Positions 51,649-60,855 are shown, numbered from the stretch's first letter. The stretch is 64,000 bases of DNA from Pseudomonas peradeniyensis (GCF_014268935.2 NZ_JABWRJ020000001.1:1054001-1118000), one strand, 5' to 3'. Program-made: numbers and translations. The notes: generated from the letters alone by a model not told the origin.

Positions 51649-53475
51649 ATGAACAACCTCCCTTCGCGGGCATGGGCGAAGGCTGCCCCGTGCCCGGCGC
51701 TGGCCCTGGCGGCCGTCGGACTGCTCGGCGCACAGCCTTGCCAGGCGTTCACCTTCGGTAGCGAGGACGGGCTCTCGGGCAGTTTCGACTCGACCTTGTC
51801 CTACGGTTTCGCCAGTCGCCTGGAATCATCCGACTGCCACTTGTTGGGGAGCAACAATGGCGGTTGCAATACCGGTACTGGCAATGAGCTGGGCCGCTAC
51901 TACAACCTCGAGCGTGGTAACGGCTACGCCAACGCCGACATCAACTATGCCAATGCCGACGACGGCAACCTGAACTACCACAAGCACGATGTGTTTTCCC
52001 AGGTGCTCAAGGGCACCCATGAGCTGAGCCTGAGTTTCGGCGACGGCTGGAGTGCCCTGGGCCGGGTGGCCTGGGCGCGGGACTTCAAGATGGACGACAC
52101 CCGTCGCAGCGACCTTGACGGCCCGGCCCGGCGTGATGCCACCCAGCGTTTCGACCTGCTCGACCTGTGGCTGGCGAAAAGCTTCGATATCGGTGAGATG
52201 CCGGCCAAGGTCAAGGTCGGCAACCAGGTGATCAGCTGGGGCGCGGAGCTGTTCATCAGCGGCGGCATCAACCAGATCAATGCCCTGAGCCTGCCCAAGT
52301 ACCACACCCCGGGCACCCAGCTCAAAGAGGTGTTCATCCCGGCGCCCATGGCCTCGTTCAACCTGGGCCTGAGCGATACCCTGAGCCTGGAGGGCTATTA
52401 CCAGTTCAAGTGGAATGCCTACGGCCTGGACCCGGTGGGCAGCTACTTTTCCACCGTCGATATCGCCGGGGAAGGACGCCGGGCGATCTACTACCCGACG
52501 AACTATATCGAGGGCTTGCAGCCGGGTGTCTGCGCGGGTACGCCGACGGGCCGCTGCGGCGATCCGCTGAGCAGTGGGCTGAGCCATGAGCAGATCATTG
52601 CCAGCGGCCTGGCGGTGCCTTATGGAGGAGAGCGCAAGGCCAGCAACGGCGGCCAGTATGGCGTGGCCTTGCGCTGGATGGCCGAGTCGATCGGCACCGA
52701 ATTCGGCCTGTTCTACCAGCGCTACCACGACAAACTGCCTTTCATCGGCTACACGGCGCGCAGCAACCCGGATGCCCTGGTGGTGGACGATTACTTCATC
52801 AACTACGGCGAGGACAAGGACCTGTTCGGCGTGTCGATGAGCACCCTGGTGGGGCCGGTGGCCGTGGCCGGCGAGCTGTCGTTCCGGCCCCGCGACAGCG
52901 TGGCCATCGACCCGACGGTAGCCTTCGGGCAGGGCCTGACCGGCAGTTACAACCGCTACAGCGTGTTCGACACCGGCGAGCACAAGGGTTTCGTCGAGAC
53001 GCGCAAGTGGCAGGCCGATGTGAATGCCACCTACAGCTTCTCGGGCAACGATCCGCTGGGCTTCATTCCCGATGCCCTGGGGGCCTCCGACGCGTTCCTG
53101 CTGGCCGAGGTGGCGGTGGTGCGCTATCCGGGCCTGGACCTGTCGGGCGAGGTGCCCTACGTGCTGCCGGACTACTCGCTGCCCGATCGCACCTCGTGGG
53201 GCTATGTAACCGAGTTCGGGGTCAACTACCCGAACCTGTTCGGCAGTGGCGTCACCGTCACCCCACAGTTGGACTTCAGCCATGACGTCAAGGGCACCAC
53301 GCCCAACGCGATGCCCTTCGTCGAGGGGCGCAGGTCGCTGACCGCCTCCTTGCTGTTCAACCACCGCGACCGCTGGAAAGGCGGCCTGCAGTGGGTGCGC
53401 TACTGGGGCGGGGGCGACAACAACCTGATGGCCGACCGCGACTTCGTCAGCGGCAATATTTCCTACTCCTTCTGA
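51649..53475 (+). CDS. DUF1302 family outer-membrane protein
   Basis: 608 residues. A long signal peptide ends near AQPCQAFTF; the mature part opens GSEDGLSGSFDSTLSYGFASRLE and shows KVKVGNQVISWGAELFISGGINQINA, a family hallmark. Alternating strands and the C-terminal GNISYSF with terminal Phe indicate a beta barrel. DUF1302 and DUF1329 proteins nearly always occur together and with an RND protein, and are thought to move hydrophobic compounds through the envelope. Confidence 0.92.
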   Translation: MNNLPSRAWAKAAPCPALALAAVGLLGAQPCQAFTFGSEDGLSGSFDSTLSYGFASRLESSDCHLLGSNNGGCNTGTGNELGRYYNLERGNGYANADINYANADDGNLNYHKHDVFSQVLKGTHELSLSFGDGWSALGRVAWARDFKMDDTRRSDLDGPARRDATQRFDLLDLWLAKSFDIGEMPAKVKVGNQVISWGAELFISGGINQINALSLPKYHTPGTQLKEVFIPAPMASFNLGLSDTLSLEGYYQFKWNAYGLDPVGSYFSTVDIAGEGRRAIYYPTNYIEGLQPGVCAGTPTGRCGDPLSSGLSHEQIIASGLAVPYGGERKASNGGQYGVALRWMAESIGTEFGLFYQRYHDKLPFIGYTARSNPDALVVDDYFINYGEDKDLFGVSMSTLVGPVAVAGELSFRPRDSVAIDPTVAFGQGLTGSYNRYSVFDTGEHKGFVETRKWQADVNATYSFSGNDPLGFIPDALGASDAFLLAEVAVVRYPGLDLSGEVPYVLPDYSLPDRTSWGYVTEFGVNYPNLFGSGVTVTPQLDFSHDVKGTTPNAMPFVEGRRSLTASLLFNHRDRWKGGLQWVRYWGGGDNNLMADRDFVSGNISYSF

Positions 53476-53520
53476 TCCGGCCGCCACGCGCTCGCAGGGC
53501 GCGTGGCGGGGAGGCTATTC

Positions 53521-55881
53521 ATGTTGGCTTATCTGCTCTCGGCGCTCGAGCGCCTGGTCTTTCGCCATCGCCTGGCGACCCTCGGCCTGCTGGCCGTGGT
53601 CACCCTGGTGATGGGCCTGTTCGCCGCGCGTCTTGAGATGACGGCGGGCTTCGACAAGCAACTGCCCCAGCAGCATCCCTACATCAAGACGTTCAACCAG
53701 TACCGCGACGTGCTGTTCGGCGCCAACCGCGTCATCGTGGTGCTGCGGGCGCGGCATGGCGATATCTGGAACACGACGGCGCTGACCCGCCTGCACGACC
53801 TGACCCAGACGCTGTTCTTCCTGCCTGGCCTCGACCGGCGCAGCGTCACTTCGCTGTGGACGCCGAACACCCGCGCGGTGCAGATCACCGAGGAGGGCAT
53901 GAAGGCCGAGGACGTGGTCGGCGGCGATGTCACTGTCGGCAACCTCGATGCCCGGGCCATCGCCGGTATTCGCGAACGCACCCTGGCCGGCGGCTTCGTC
54001 GGCAGCCTGGTGGCCAACGACCAACGTGGGGCGATGGTGGTGGCCGAGCTGGCCGACCCGGACCCGGTGACGGGCAAACGCCTCGATTACCTGGCCTTCA
54101 GCCGTCAGTTGGAGGAGCAGGTGCGGGCGAAGTATGCCGACGCCGACTTCGATGTGCAGATCATCGGCTTCGCCAAGCAGATGGGCGATATCGGCGCCGG
54201 CGCCCGCAGCGTGGTCGAGTTCTTTGCCTTGGCTTTTGTGCTCACGGCGCTGGCGGTCTACTGGTACATCCGCTCCTGGCGCCTGACGGCGCTGGCGCTG
54301 GTGTGCTCGCTGGTGTCGGTGGTGTGGCAGTTCGGTACCCTTACGTTGCTGGGCTTCGGCCTTGATCCACTGGCGATCCTGGTGCCGTTCCTGGTGTTCG
54401 CCATCGGCGTGTCCCACGGCGTGCAGCAGGTCAATTTCATCGCCAAGGAAGTCTGCGCCGGCGCCGATGGGATGACCGCCGCCCGACGCAGTTTCGTCGG
54501 CCTGATGATCCCCGGCACCCTGGCCTTGATCACGGCCTTCGTCGGCTTTGCGACGTTGGTACTGGTGCCGATCCCGATGATTCGCGAACTGGCCATCACC
54601 GCGTCGGTGGGCGTGGTCTACAAGATCGTCACCAACCTGGTGATGCTGCCGCTGCTGGCCAGCTACTGCCGTTTCGACGGGCGCTACGTGGCCAAGGTCG
54701 AGCGCCTGCATGCGCGCCGCGAAGGGTTGATGACCAGTCTCGGGCGTATCGCCGAACCCCGCAACGCGGCGTTGGTGACGCTGCTGGGGGCCGGTCTGAT
54801 GGTGCTGGCGGTGTGGCAGAGCCAGGGCCGGCATGTCGGCCATGTGCTGCCGGGTGCACCGGAGCTGCATGCCGACTCGCGTTACAACCAGGATGTGGAG
54901 CAGGTGGTCAGCCATTTCGCCCTGGGCCTGGACCTGTTCACCGTGGCCGTGCAGACCCCGGCGGGCGGTTGCTACCGGCATGACGTGATGGCCTATGTCG
55001 ACCGCCTGACCTGGTACCTGGGCACCTTGCCCGGGGTGCTGTCGGCGCAGTCGCTGCCGGCCATGGACAAGCTTGCGGCTTCTGGGGTCAATGAGGGCAA
55101 TCCGAAATGGGCGGCGCTGCCGGTCGACGAGCTGTCCCTGGGCGAAACCGTGCGCCAGGTGCCTGAAGCACTGCGCCTGTTCGATGCCGACTGCACCGTG
55201 CTGCCGGTCAACCTGTACCTGGCCGATCACAAGGCCAGCACCCTCAAGCAGATAACCGCAGTTGTCGAGCAGTACCGCGAGCACCATGCGCTGCCTGGGG
55301 TGAGCGTGCGCCTGGCCAGCGGCAACGCCGGGGTGCAGGCCGCCACCAACGCGGTGGTGGAGGGCTCGGAGCTGCCGATGATGCTCTACGTGTACCTGAC
55401 CATCGTGCTGCTGGTGGGGCTGGTGTACCGCGACTGGCGGGCCATGCTCGCCTGCTGTCTGCCGCTGACCCTGGCGACCTTCCTCGGCTACTGGTTCATG
55501 AAGGCCCTGGACATCGGCCTGACCGTGGCCACCCTCCCGGTGATGGTGCTGGCCGTGGGCGTGGGCGTGGATTACGCCTTCTACATCTACAACCGCCTGC
55601 AACTGTACCTGGCCGCTGGGTGCGACATCGTCAGCGCATTCCAGCAGGCTTTGCGCGAGGTAGGCGTGGCCACGGTGTTCACCGCACTGACGCTGTCGGT
55701 GGGGGTGGCTACCTGGTCGTTTTCGGCGTTGAAGTTCCAGGCCGACATGGGCCTGCTGCTGACCTTCATGTTCATGGCCAACATGCTGATGGCGGTGACC
55801 CTGCTGCCGGCGCTGGCCGTGGTCCTGGAAAGGCTGGTTCCGCGACGGGGGCCGGTTCGTGCGCCCCTGGCCGCTCATTGA
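53521..55881 (+). CDS. RND/MMPL superfamily transporter
   Basis: 786 residues with about 12 membrane spans in the two-times-six MMPL layout: one TM near residue 25, a large periplasmic loop, five TMs at 230-400 (LVPFLVFAIGVSHGVQQV), then the repeat with TMs at 420 and 630-775 (VMVLAVGVGVDYAFYIYNRL). The GVDYA and GVSHG polar residues lie in TM4-like helices used for proton coupling. ATG 53521 follows GGGGAGG. It belongs to the DUF1329/DUF1302 module. Direction of transport and cargo are unknown. Confidence 0.92.
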   Translation: MLAYLLSALERLVFRHRLATLGLLAVVTLVMGLFAARLEMTAGFDKQLPQQHPYIKTFNQYRDVLFGANRVIVVLRARHGDIWNTTALTRLHDLTQTLFFLPGLDRRSVTSLWTPNTRAVQITEEGMKAEDVVGGDVTVGNLDARAIAGIRERTLAGGFVGSLVANDQRGAMVVAELADPDPVTGKRLDYLAFSRQLEEQVRAKYADADFDVQIIGFAKQMGDIGAGARSVVEFFALAFVLTALAVYWYIRSWRLTALALVCSLVSVVWQFGTLTLLGFGLDPLAILVPFLVFAIGVSHGVQQVNFIAKEVCAGADGMTAARRSFVGLMIPGTLALITAFVGFATLVLVPIPMIRELAITASVGVVYKIVTNLVMLPLLASYCRFDGRYVAKVERLHARREGLMTSLGRIAEPRNAALVTLLGAGLMVLAVWQSQGRHVGHVLPGAPELHADSRYNQDVEQVVSHFALGLDLFTVAVQTPAGGCYRHDVMAYVDRLTWYLGTLPGVLSAQSLPAMDKLAASGVNEGNPKWAALPVDELSLGETVRQVPEALRLFDADCTVLPVNLYLADHKASTLKQITAVVEQYREHHALPGVSVRLASGNAGVQAATNAVVEGSELPMMLYVYLTIVLLVGLVYRDWRAMLACCLPLTLATFLGYWFMKALDIGLTVATLPVMVLAVGVGVDYAFYIYNRLQLYLAAGCDIVSAFQQALREVGVATVFTALTLSVGVATWSFSALKFQADMGLLLTFMFMANMLMAVTLLPALAVVLERLVPRRGPVRAPLAAH

Positions 55882-55894
55882 AAGGGGCTGAGGG

Positions 55895-56872
55895 ATGAAG
55901 ACTGTTCAGGTGTTGCCCTGGTTGCTGGGATTGATATGGGCAGGGCAGGCCGCTGCGGCGCCGGCCATTGCCCTGAGCGATGTACGCCACGCGTCCCTGG
56001 TGGCGGTGGCGCGGACCGGGGACGGGTTGGTCGCGGTGGGCGACCACGGCGTGGTGGCGTTGTCCGCCGATGGCCAACAATGGCGCCAGGCGCGCAGCGT
56101 GCCGGTGGATGGTTTGCTGACCGCCGTGAGCTTCGTCGATCAGCGCCAGGGTTGGGCGGTGGGGCATGGTGGCGTGCTGTTGCACAGTGTCGACGGCGGT
56201 CAGAACTGGACCTTGCAACAGCGCCTGGAGGGCAAGCCGGTGCTGTTGTCGGTGCTGTTCACCGACGCCCACCACGGCTTGGTTGTTGGTGCATACGGCT
56301 ATGCGGCGCGCACGGCTGATGGCGGCGTCAGCTGGCAGCCGATGCCGATCGGCGAGGAGGGCGACGAGTTCCACCTCAATCAGGTGTTCCAGGCCGCCGA
56401 TGCCAGCCTGTTCATCGTTGGCGAGGCCGGTCATGCCTACCGCTCGAGTGACCAGGGGGCTTCTTGGCAGGTGCTGGACACCGGCGTCAGTGGCTCGCTG
56501 TGGACAGGCACTGGCCTGCGTGATGGCCGCGTCCTGCTGGCCGGCATGAGCGGGCGGGTGCTGCTGGGTGACAGCCAGGGTCGCCACTGGCGCGTGCTCG
56601 ACAGTGGCAGCCGCGAGGCGATCAGCGCCGTGACGCAACTGAATGACGGCCGGGTGGCGCTGGTGAGTAACTCAGGCCTGATGGCGATCTCCGATTCTCA
56701 GGTGACGCACTTCACCAGCGCACAACGGGAGGACCGTCTGAACCTGGCGGCCCTGGCCGCGCACTCCGGCCACCTGCTGCTGTTCGGCGCAGCGGGCGTG
56801 ATCGATGGCGTGGCACCGGATGCCAAGGCAGCTGTCACCGCGCGCCAAGCCTCTGAAAATGCCCCTCGATAG
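55895..56872 (+). CDS. YCF48/BNR beta-propeller exported protein
   Basis: 325 residues with a signal peptide (LPWLLGLIWAGQAAAAP). Repeats of the sialidase/YCF48 type follow: GWAVGHGGVLLHSVDGGQNW, GLVVGAYGYAARTADGGVSW, GEAGHAYRSSDQGASW and GRVLLGDSQGRHW. In plants and cyanobacteria YCF48 assists photosystem II assembly; in Pseudomonas these proteins recur beside DUF1302/RND genes. It starts 13 bases after the RND stop. Confidence 0.9.
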   Translation: MKTVQVLPWLLGLIWAGQAAAAPAIALSDVRHASLVAVARTGDGLVAVGDHGVVALSADGQQWRQARSVPVDGLLTAVSFVDQRQGWAVGHGGVLLHSVDGGQNWTLQQRLEGKPVLLSVLFTDAHHGLVVGAYGYAARTADGGVSWQPMPIGEEGDEFHLNQVFQAADASLFIVGEAGHAYRSSDQGASWQVLDTGVSGSLWTGTGLRDGRVLLAGMSGRVLLGDSQGRHWRVLDSGSREAISAVTQLNDGRVALVSNSGLMAISDSQVTHFTSAQREDRLNLAALAAHSGHLLLFGAAGVIDGVAPDAKAAVTARQASENAPR

Positions 56873-56909
56873 ACTCAAGCCCAGGCCGATCGCCTGTTGC
56901 GGAGCCCCT

Positions 56910-58130
56910 ATGTTCAAGCGTTCCTTGCGTCATCTGCTGTGTGGTCTGTGGTTGTTCGCCGGCGCCGCCTCGGCACTGGCCGACTTCGTGCCGGAGCAGG
57001 CCCGTGTCGAAGTGCTGGGCGATCATCGCGAGCAGCGCTGGTTCTGGATCTGGGGCAGCAATGCCCCCAACATGGTTGATGGCCGTGCCTACCTGTTCGA
57101 CGACCAGGGTCGCAATCTCGGTCAACTGAGTACCGGCATCTGGTCCAACGGCCTGCAGCTGGCGCACAGCCGCGATGAGCTGTATGCCACCGAGATCTAC
57201 TTCAGCCGTGGCGTGCGCGGCCAGCGCAGCGATGTGGTCACGGTGTACGACGCCAGGACCCTCAGCCCCAAGCGCGAGATCGCGATCCCGGCCAAGCGCA
57301 TGACCGCGCTGATCTCCACGGGCCTCAGCGTGCTGTCCGATGACGAGCGCTTCCTGCTGGTGCTCAATTTCACCCCGGCGCAGTCGATCTCGGTGGTCGA
57401 CCTGGAAAACAGCCGCTTCGTCACCGAGGTGCCGATCCCCGGCTGCGCGTCGATCTACCCGGCCGGCCCTCGCGATTTCTATGCCATCTGCGGTAATGGC
57501 GGGTTCTTCCACCTGCGTCTGGACGAACAGGGACAGGTGGCGCTGCAGCAACGCACGCCCCCGGCGTTCGACCCGTTGCAGGACCTGCTGCTGACCACCG
57601 GCGTGCGCGATGGCGACACCTGGTACTTCGTCTCCCAGCACAACCGCGCCTATGCCCTGGACATGAGCGCCGACGGTGTGCGCCCGCGCAAGCAGTGGTC
57701 GCTGCTCAGTGACCAGGAGCGCGCCGATGGCTGGGGTATCGCTGGCAACCATGGCGTGGCCCTGCACCGGCAGAGCGGGCGCTTGTACGTACTGATGCAC
57801 AAGGACAAGCCGGAGAACTACCAGAAGCCCGGCACCGAGGTTTGGGTGTTCGATGTGGCTACGCAGCAGCGGGTGTCGCGCCTGCCGCTCAAGGAGCAGA
57901 GCACCGCCATCGGCGTCAGCCAGGGCGCGCAACCACGGCTGTACAGCCTGGACTGGATGGTGCCGATGCCGAGCCTGTTCACCCTGTGGGTCTACCTGAC
58001 CGAAGGCGAGGCCGGGTTGACCCCGCTGCTACGCCAGGGCGTGAACCTGTACGACGCCGACAGCGGCGAGCACCTGCGCAGCGTCGGGGACATCCCCCTG
58101 GGCTTCCTCAATGTGGTGATGCCATGGTGA
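56910..58130 (+). CDS. mauB: amine dehydrogenase heavy (beta-propeller) subunit
   Basis: 406 residues with a signal peptide ending SALADFV. Family segments include QRWFWIWGSNAPNM, DGRAYLFDD, GLQLAHSRDELYATEIYFSRGVRG, RTDVVTVYD-like text and the late VWVFDVATQQRVSRLPL; the whole is a seven-bladed propeller as in methylamine and aromatic amine dehydrogenases. It forms the alpha subunit of the periplasmic alpha2-beta2 enzyme. The ATG 56910 was chosen to put the signal peptide at the N-terminus. Its stop overlaps the mauE start, giving the order mauB-E-D-A, the order in the known aau (aromatic amine) cluster. Confidence 0.9.
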   Translation: MFKRSLRHLLCGLWLFAGAASALADFVPEQARVEVLGDHREQRWFWIWGSNAPNMVDGRAYLFDDQGRNLGQLSTGIWSNGLQLAHSRDELYATEIYFSRGVRGQRSDVVTVYDARTLSPKREIAIPAKRMTALISTGLSVLSDDERFLLVLNFTPAQSISVVDLENSRFVTEVPIPGCASIYPAGPRDFYAICGNGGFFHLRLDEQGQVALQQRTPPAFDPLQDLLLTTGVRDGDTWYFVSQHNRAYALDMSADGVRPRKQWSLLSDQERADGWGIAGNHGVALHRQSGRLYVLMHKDKPENYQKPGTEVWVFDVATQQRVSRLPLKEQSTAIGVSQGAQPRLYSLDWMVPMPSLFTLWVYLTEGEAGLTPLLRQGVNLYDADSGEHLRSVGDIPLGFLNVVMPW

Positions 58131-58678
58131 CCGTCGAACTGCTGCATGACCCCTTGGTGCATGTTGCCAGCGTCGGCGGGCTGGCCTTGCTGCTCGGCGC
58201 TGCCGCGTTGCACAAGCTGCACGATCCCCGGGTGTTCGCCGAGGTGCTGCAACGCTATGCCCTCGTATTGGGCCGCTGGTGCGCGGCGCCGGTGTGGGCG
58301 CACCTGTTGCCGGTGCTGGACGTGTTGGCTGCCGCCGGCTTGTTGCTGAGCCTGTGGTGGCCGTTAGCGACGCTGCCCGCCGTGGTGTTGCTGGTGCTGT
58401 ATGCCGGCGTGCTGGCGGCGGCCGTAGGCGAGGGTACATCCCTGGAAGACTGTGGCTGCCACTTCGGCGGCCGTCGCCAGCCGCCGTCCCGGGCGCTGGT
58501 CTGGCGCAACCTGCTGCTGGCGCTGGCCGCCGGCAACCTGCTGGCACCGATGAACGAACGCGCGCTGACCTGGCTCGACGGCTGCACCCTGGTGTTCGCC
58601 TTCGTCTGTGTCGCCGCCCTGTACCTGCTGGCCAACCAGCTGATCTCCAACCGTGCACTCCCGAGGCAACGGCCATGA
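58124..58678 (+). CDS. mauE: MauE-like membrane protein for amine dehydrogenase maturation
   Basis: 184 residues with four to five hydrophobic segments (LALLLGAAALHKL, LPVLDVLAAAGLLLSL, VVLLVLYAGVLA). The loop GEGTSLEDCGCHFG carries a cysteine pair (CGC) typical of MauE, thought to pass reducing or oxidising equivalents for disulfide formation of the light chain. Overlaps mauB by seven bases and mauD by four. Confidence 0.88.
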   Translation: MVTVELLHDPLVHVASVGGLALLLGAAALHKLHDPRVFAEVLQRYALVLGRWCAAPVWAHLLPVLDVLAAAGLLLSLWWPLATLPAVVLLVLYAGVLAAAVGEGTSLEDCGCHFGGRRQPPSRALVWRNLLLALAAGNLLAPMNERALTWLDGCTLVFAFVCVAALYLLANQLISNRALPRQRP

Positions 58679-59277
58679 CCTATGCACTGATCATTTCCAG
58701 CCTGTTGTCCTGGGCGATCATCCTGATGCTGATCCTTGCCGTGTGGGCCCTGGCTCGCCAGGTCGGGCTGCTGCATGAACGCATCCAGCCGGTGGGGGCG
58801 CTGTCCCTGGGCAAGGCGATCAAGGCCGGTGACACGGCGCCCGTGTTCACCCTGCCGAGTCTGACCGGGGGCTCGGTCAGACTCGGCGGCGCCAGCGGGC
58901 AAGGGCAGGGCACCTTGCTGTTCTTCCTCTCCGAAACATGCCCGGTGTGCAAGACGCTGCTGCCGGTGCTCGATGCGCTGCGCCGCCAGGAACGCCTGAG
59001 GGTCGTGCTGGCCAGCGATGGCGCAGCCGACGAGCACCTGGCTTTCATCGCCGCCCATGGTCTGCAGGTATTCCCCTACCTGCTGTCGCGGGAAGTGGGC
59101 CTGGCCTACCAGATCAGCAAGTTGCCCTACGGCGTGCTGATCGACGAGCACGGCAGCGTTGCCAGCCATGGCCTGGTCAACACCCGCGAGCACCTGGAAA
59201 GCTTGCTGGAAGCACGGCGCCTGGGGCATGCCACGGTCCAGGCGTACAACGCCGCACAACAGGGGTTGCAGCCATGA
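58675..59277 (+). CDS. mauD: MauD-like thioredoxin-fold protein
   Basis: 200 residues with an N-terminal membrane anchor (LIISSLLSWAIILMLILAVWALA) and a periplasmic thioredoxin domain containing FFLSETCPVCKTLLP, so the active site is CPVC (Cys89, Cys92). MauD is needed for folding and stability of the disulfide-rich light chain. ATGA overlaps with both neighbours. Confidence 0.92.
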   Translation: MTYALIISSLLSWAIILMLILAVWALARQVGLLHERIQPVGALSLGKAIKAGDTAPVFTLPSLTGGSVRLGGASGQGQGTLLFFLSETCPVCKTLLPVLDALRRQERLRVVLASDGAADEHLAFIAAHGLQVFPYLLSREVGLAYQISKLPYGVLIDEHGSVASHGLVNTREHLESLLEARRLGHATVQAYNAAQQGLQP

Positions 59278-59798
59278 CGATCCGTTGGTTCGACGAGGCC
59301 ACTCAACTGCTGACCCGCCGTGTCGCCCGCGGCACTTCGCGCCGGGGCTTTCTCGGCGGCCTGGGCACCTTGCTGGCCGGCGCCGGGGCGACCACCTTGC
59401 TGCCGGTGTTTCGCGGCGGCGCCTTTGCCCAGTCCAGCGCCGGTCTGCAGGAGTCGGGCGACCCGAACAGTTGCGAGTACTGGCGTCACTGCGCCATTGA
59501 CGGCTTCCTCTGTGGTTGCTGCGGTGGTACCTCCAGCAGTTGCCCACCGGGCACCGTGCGCTCGGATATCACCTGGATCGGCACCTGCCGCAATCCCACC
59601 GACGGCAAGGACTATGTGATCTCGTACAACGACTGCTGCGGCAAGAGCAACTGCGGCCGCTGCGTGTGCCAGCGCGACCAGGGCGACACGCCGCTGTACC
59701 GCCCGCAGAGCTCCAACGACCTCAACTGGTGCTCCGGCAGCCAGGCGGACATGCCGTACCACTGCTCGCTGTCGGTGGTGATCGGGGTCAAGGAGTAG
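59274..59798 (+). CDS. mauA: amine dehydrogenase light subunit, TTQ-bearing
   Basis: 174 residues. A twin-arginine signal is evident (TSRRGFLGGLG at residues 21-31), so it is exported folded by Tat. The mature part is cysteine-rich (14 Cys), with EYWRHCAIDGFLCGCCGG, TWIGTC, YNDCCGKSNCGRC and DLNWC. Trp101 and Trp152 occupy the two positions that are crosslinked to tryptophan tryptophylquinone in Paracoccus MauA, and their spacing (51 residues) equals that of Trp57/Trp108. The enzyme oxidises primary amines to aldehyde and ammonia. Whether it prefers methylamine or aromatic amines cannot be told, though the B-E-D-A layout without mauF/mauC fits the aromatic type. Confidence 0.94.
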   Translation: MTIRWFDEATQLLTRRVARGTSRRGFLGGLGTLLAGAGATTLLPVFRGGAFAQSSAGLQESGDPNSCEYWRHCAIDGFLCGCCGGTSSSCPPGTVRSDITWIGTCRNPTDGKDYVISYNDCCGKSNCGRCVCQRDQGDTPLYRPQSSNDLNWCSGSQADMPYHCSLSVVIGVKE

Positions 59799-59801
59799 GG
59801 C

Positions 59802-60248
59802 ATGGCCGTGCGCCGGATAGGCCTGCTGACGCTGGCCGTGCTGCTGCTTGTCGGCAACGCCCGGGCCACCGAGCCCCGCCAGTTCGACTACATGCTCAAC
59901 TGCCAGGGCTGCCACCTGCCCGACGGCAGCGGCAACCCGGGGCGCAGCGTGCCGGCGTTTCCCGGGCAACTGGGCAAGTTTCTCGGCGTGCCGGGAGGAC
60001 GCGAGTACCTGGTACAGGTGCCGGGCTCAGCATTGTCGGGTCTGTCGGACGAAGCCCTGGCGGGTGTCCTCAACTGGATGCTGGCGCGCTTCGACGACCG
60101 CCATCTGCCCGCTGATTTCAAACCCTATAGCGGTGCCGAGGTGCGGCAGTGGCGCGGGGCGGTACCCGCTGACGTCGAGACCACGCGCGATCGCCTGCTG
60201 CAACGCATCGCTGAACAAGAACAACGATCAGGGAACCCCGACCGATGA
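59802..60248 (+). CDS. monohaem c-type cytochrome
   Basis: 148 residues with a signal peptide ending GNARATE and one haem site CQGCH (residues 34-38) close to the mature N-terminus. A possible distal Met is in YMLN or WMLARF; the axial ligand is unclear. It starts 3 bases after mauA. The A. faecalis aau cluster also has a small monohaem cytochrome after aauA, so it is a likely electron acceptor of the amine dehydrogenase. Confidence 0.9.
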   Translation: MAVRRIGLLTLAVLLLVGNARATEPRQFDYMLNCQGCHLPDGSGNPGRSVPAFPGQLGKFLGVPGGREYLVQVPGSALSGLSDEALAGVLNWMLARFDDRHLPADFKPYSGAEVRQWRGAVPADVETTRDRLLQRIAEQEQRSGNPDR

Positions 60249-60850
60249 AGCAAAGCCTTTACGCTGGCCTGCTGGCCATGACCGCGGCCTTCGCCGCCCA
60301 CGCCGAAGCGATACCGACCCAGGCCACCACCTGTGTGGCCTGCCACGGTGCCCAGGGCCAGGGCAACCCCGCGCTCGGCGCGCCGCGGCTGGCCGGGCAG
60401 CAGGCCGAATACCTGCTCACCCAGCTGCGCGACTTCAAGGCCGGACGCCGTGGCTATGCCGCCGCAGACACCCATGGCGCACAGATGCGCGCCATCGCCA
60501 CGACGATAGGCGATGGCGACCAGGAACCGCTGGCGCGCTACTTCGCAGGGCTGGGCGGTACTTCCAGCGCTGCGTCAGCGGTGTCCGCCAGTCAGGGGCA
60601 GGCGCTGTACCAGGGCACCTGCGCCGCTTGTCACGGCCCGCGAGGAGAGGGCTTCGCGCACTTGAAAACGCCCAATCTGCGCGTGCTTGACCGGGTCTAT
60701 CTGGAGCGCCAGTTGACGGCGTTCAGCGATGGGACACGAGGGGGCGAGCAGCATGGCAGCGAGCTGGCGATCTGGATGCGCGGCATTGCCTTGCAGCTGC
60801 ATGACGAGGGGCAGCGTCAGGTGTTGATCGATTACATCGTCAGTCCATGA
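60245..60850 (+). CDS. dihaem cytochrome c, c4-like
   Basis: 201 residues with a signal peptide ending AAHAEA and two haem sites, CVACH (30-34) and CAACH (126-130), each opening a ~100-residue cytochrome c domain (CHGAQGQGNPALGAPRLAGQ; CHGPRGEG). This is the cytochrome c4 layout. It is far shorter than MauG (about 370 residues) and has no peroxidase-type insertion. It overlaps the monohaem gene (ATGA) and probably carries electrons from the amine dehydrogenase toward a terminal oxidase. Confidence 0.9.
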   Translation: MKQSLYAGLLAMTAAFAAHAEAIPTQATTCVACHGAQGQGNPALGAPRLAGQQAEYLLTQLRDFKAGRRGYAAADTHGAQMRAIATTIGDGDQEPLARYFAGLGGTSSAASAVSASQGQALYQGTCAACHGPRGEGFAHLKTPNLRVLDRVYLERQLTAFSDGTRGGEQHGSELAIWMRGIALQLHDEGQRQVLIDYIVSP

Positions 60851-60855
60851 ATCTG

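Noticed and set aside
60245-60850. MauG, because of two haem sites next to mauA
   Set aside because: The protein is about half the length of MauG and has the tandem cytochrome c4 layout without peroxidase motifs.
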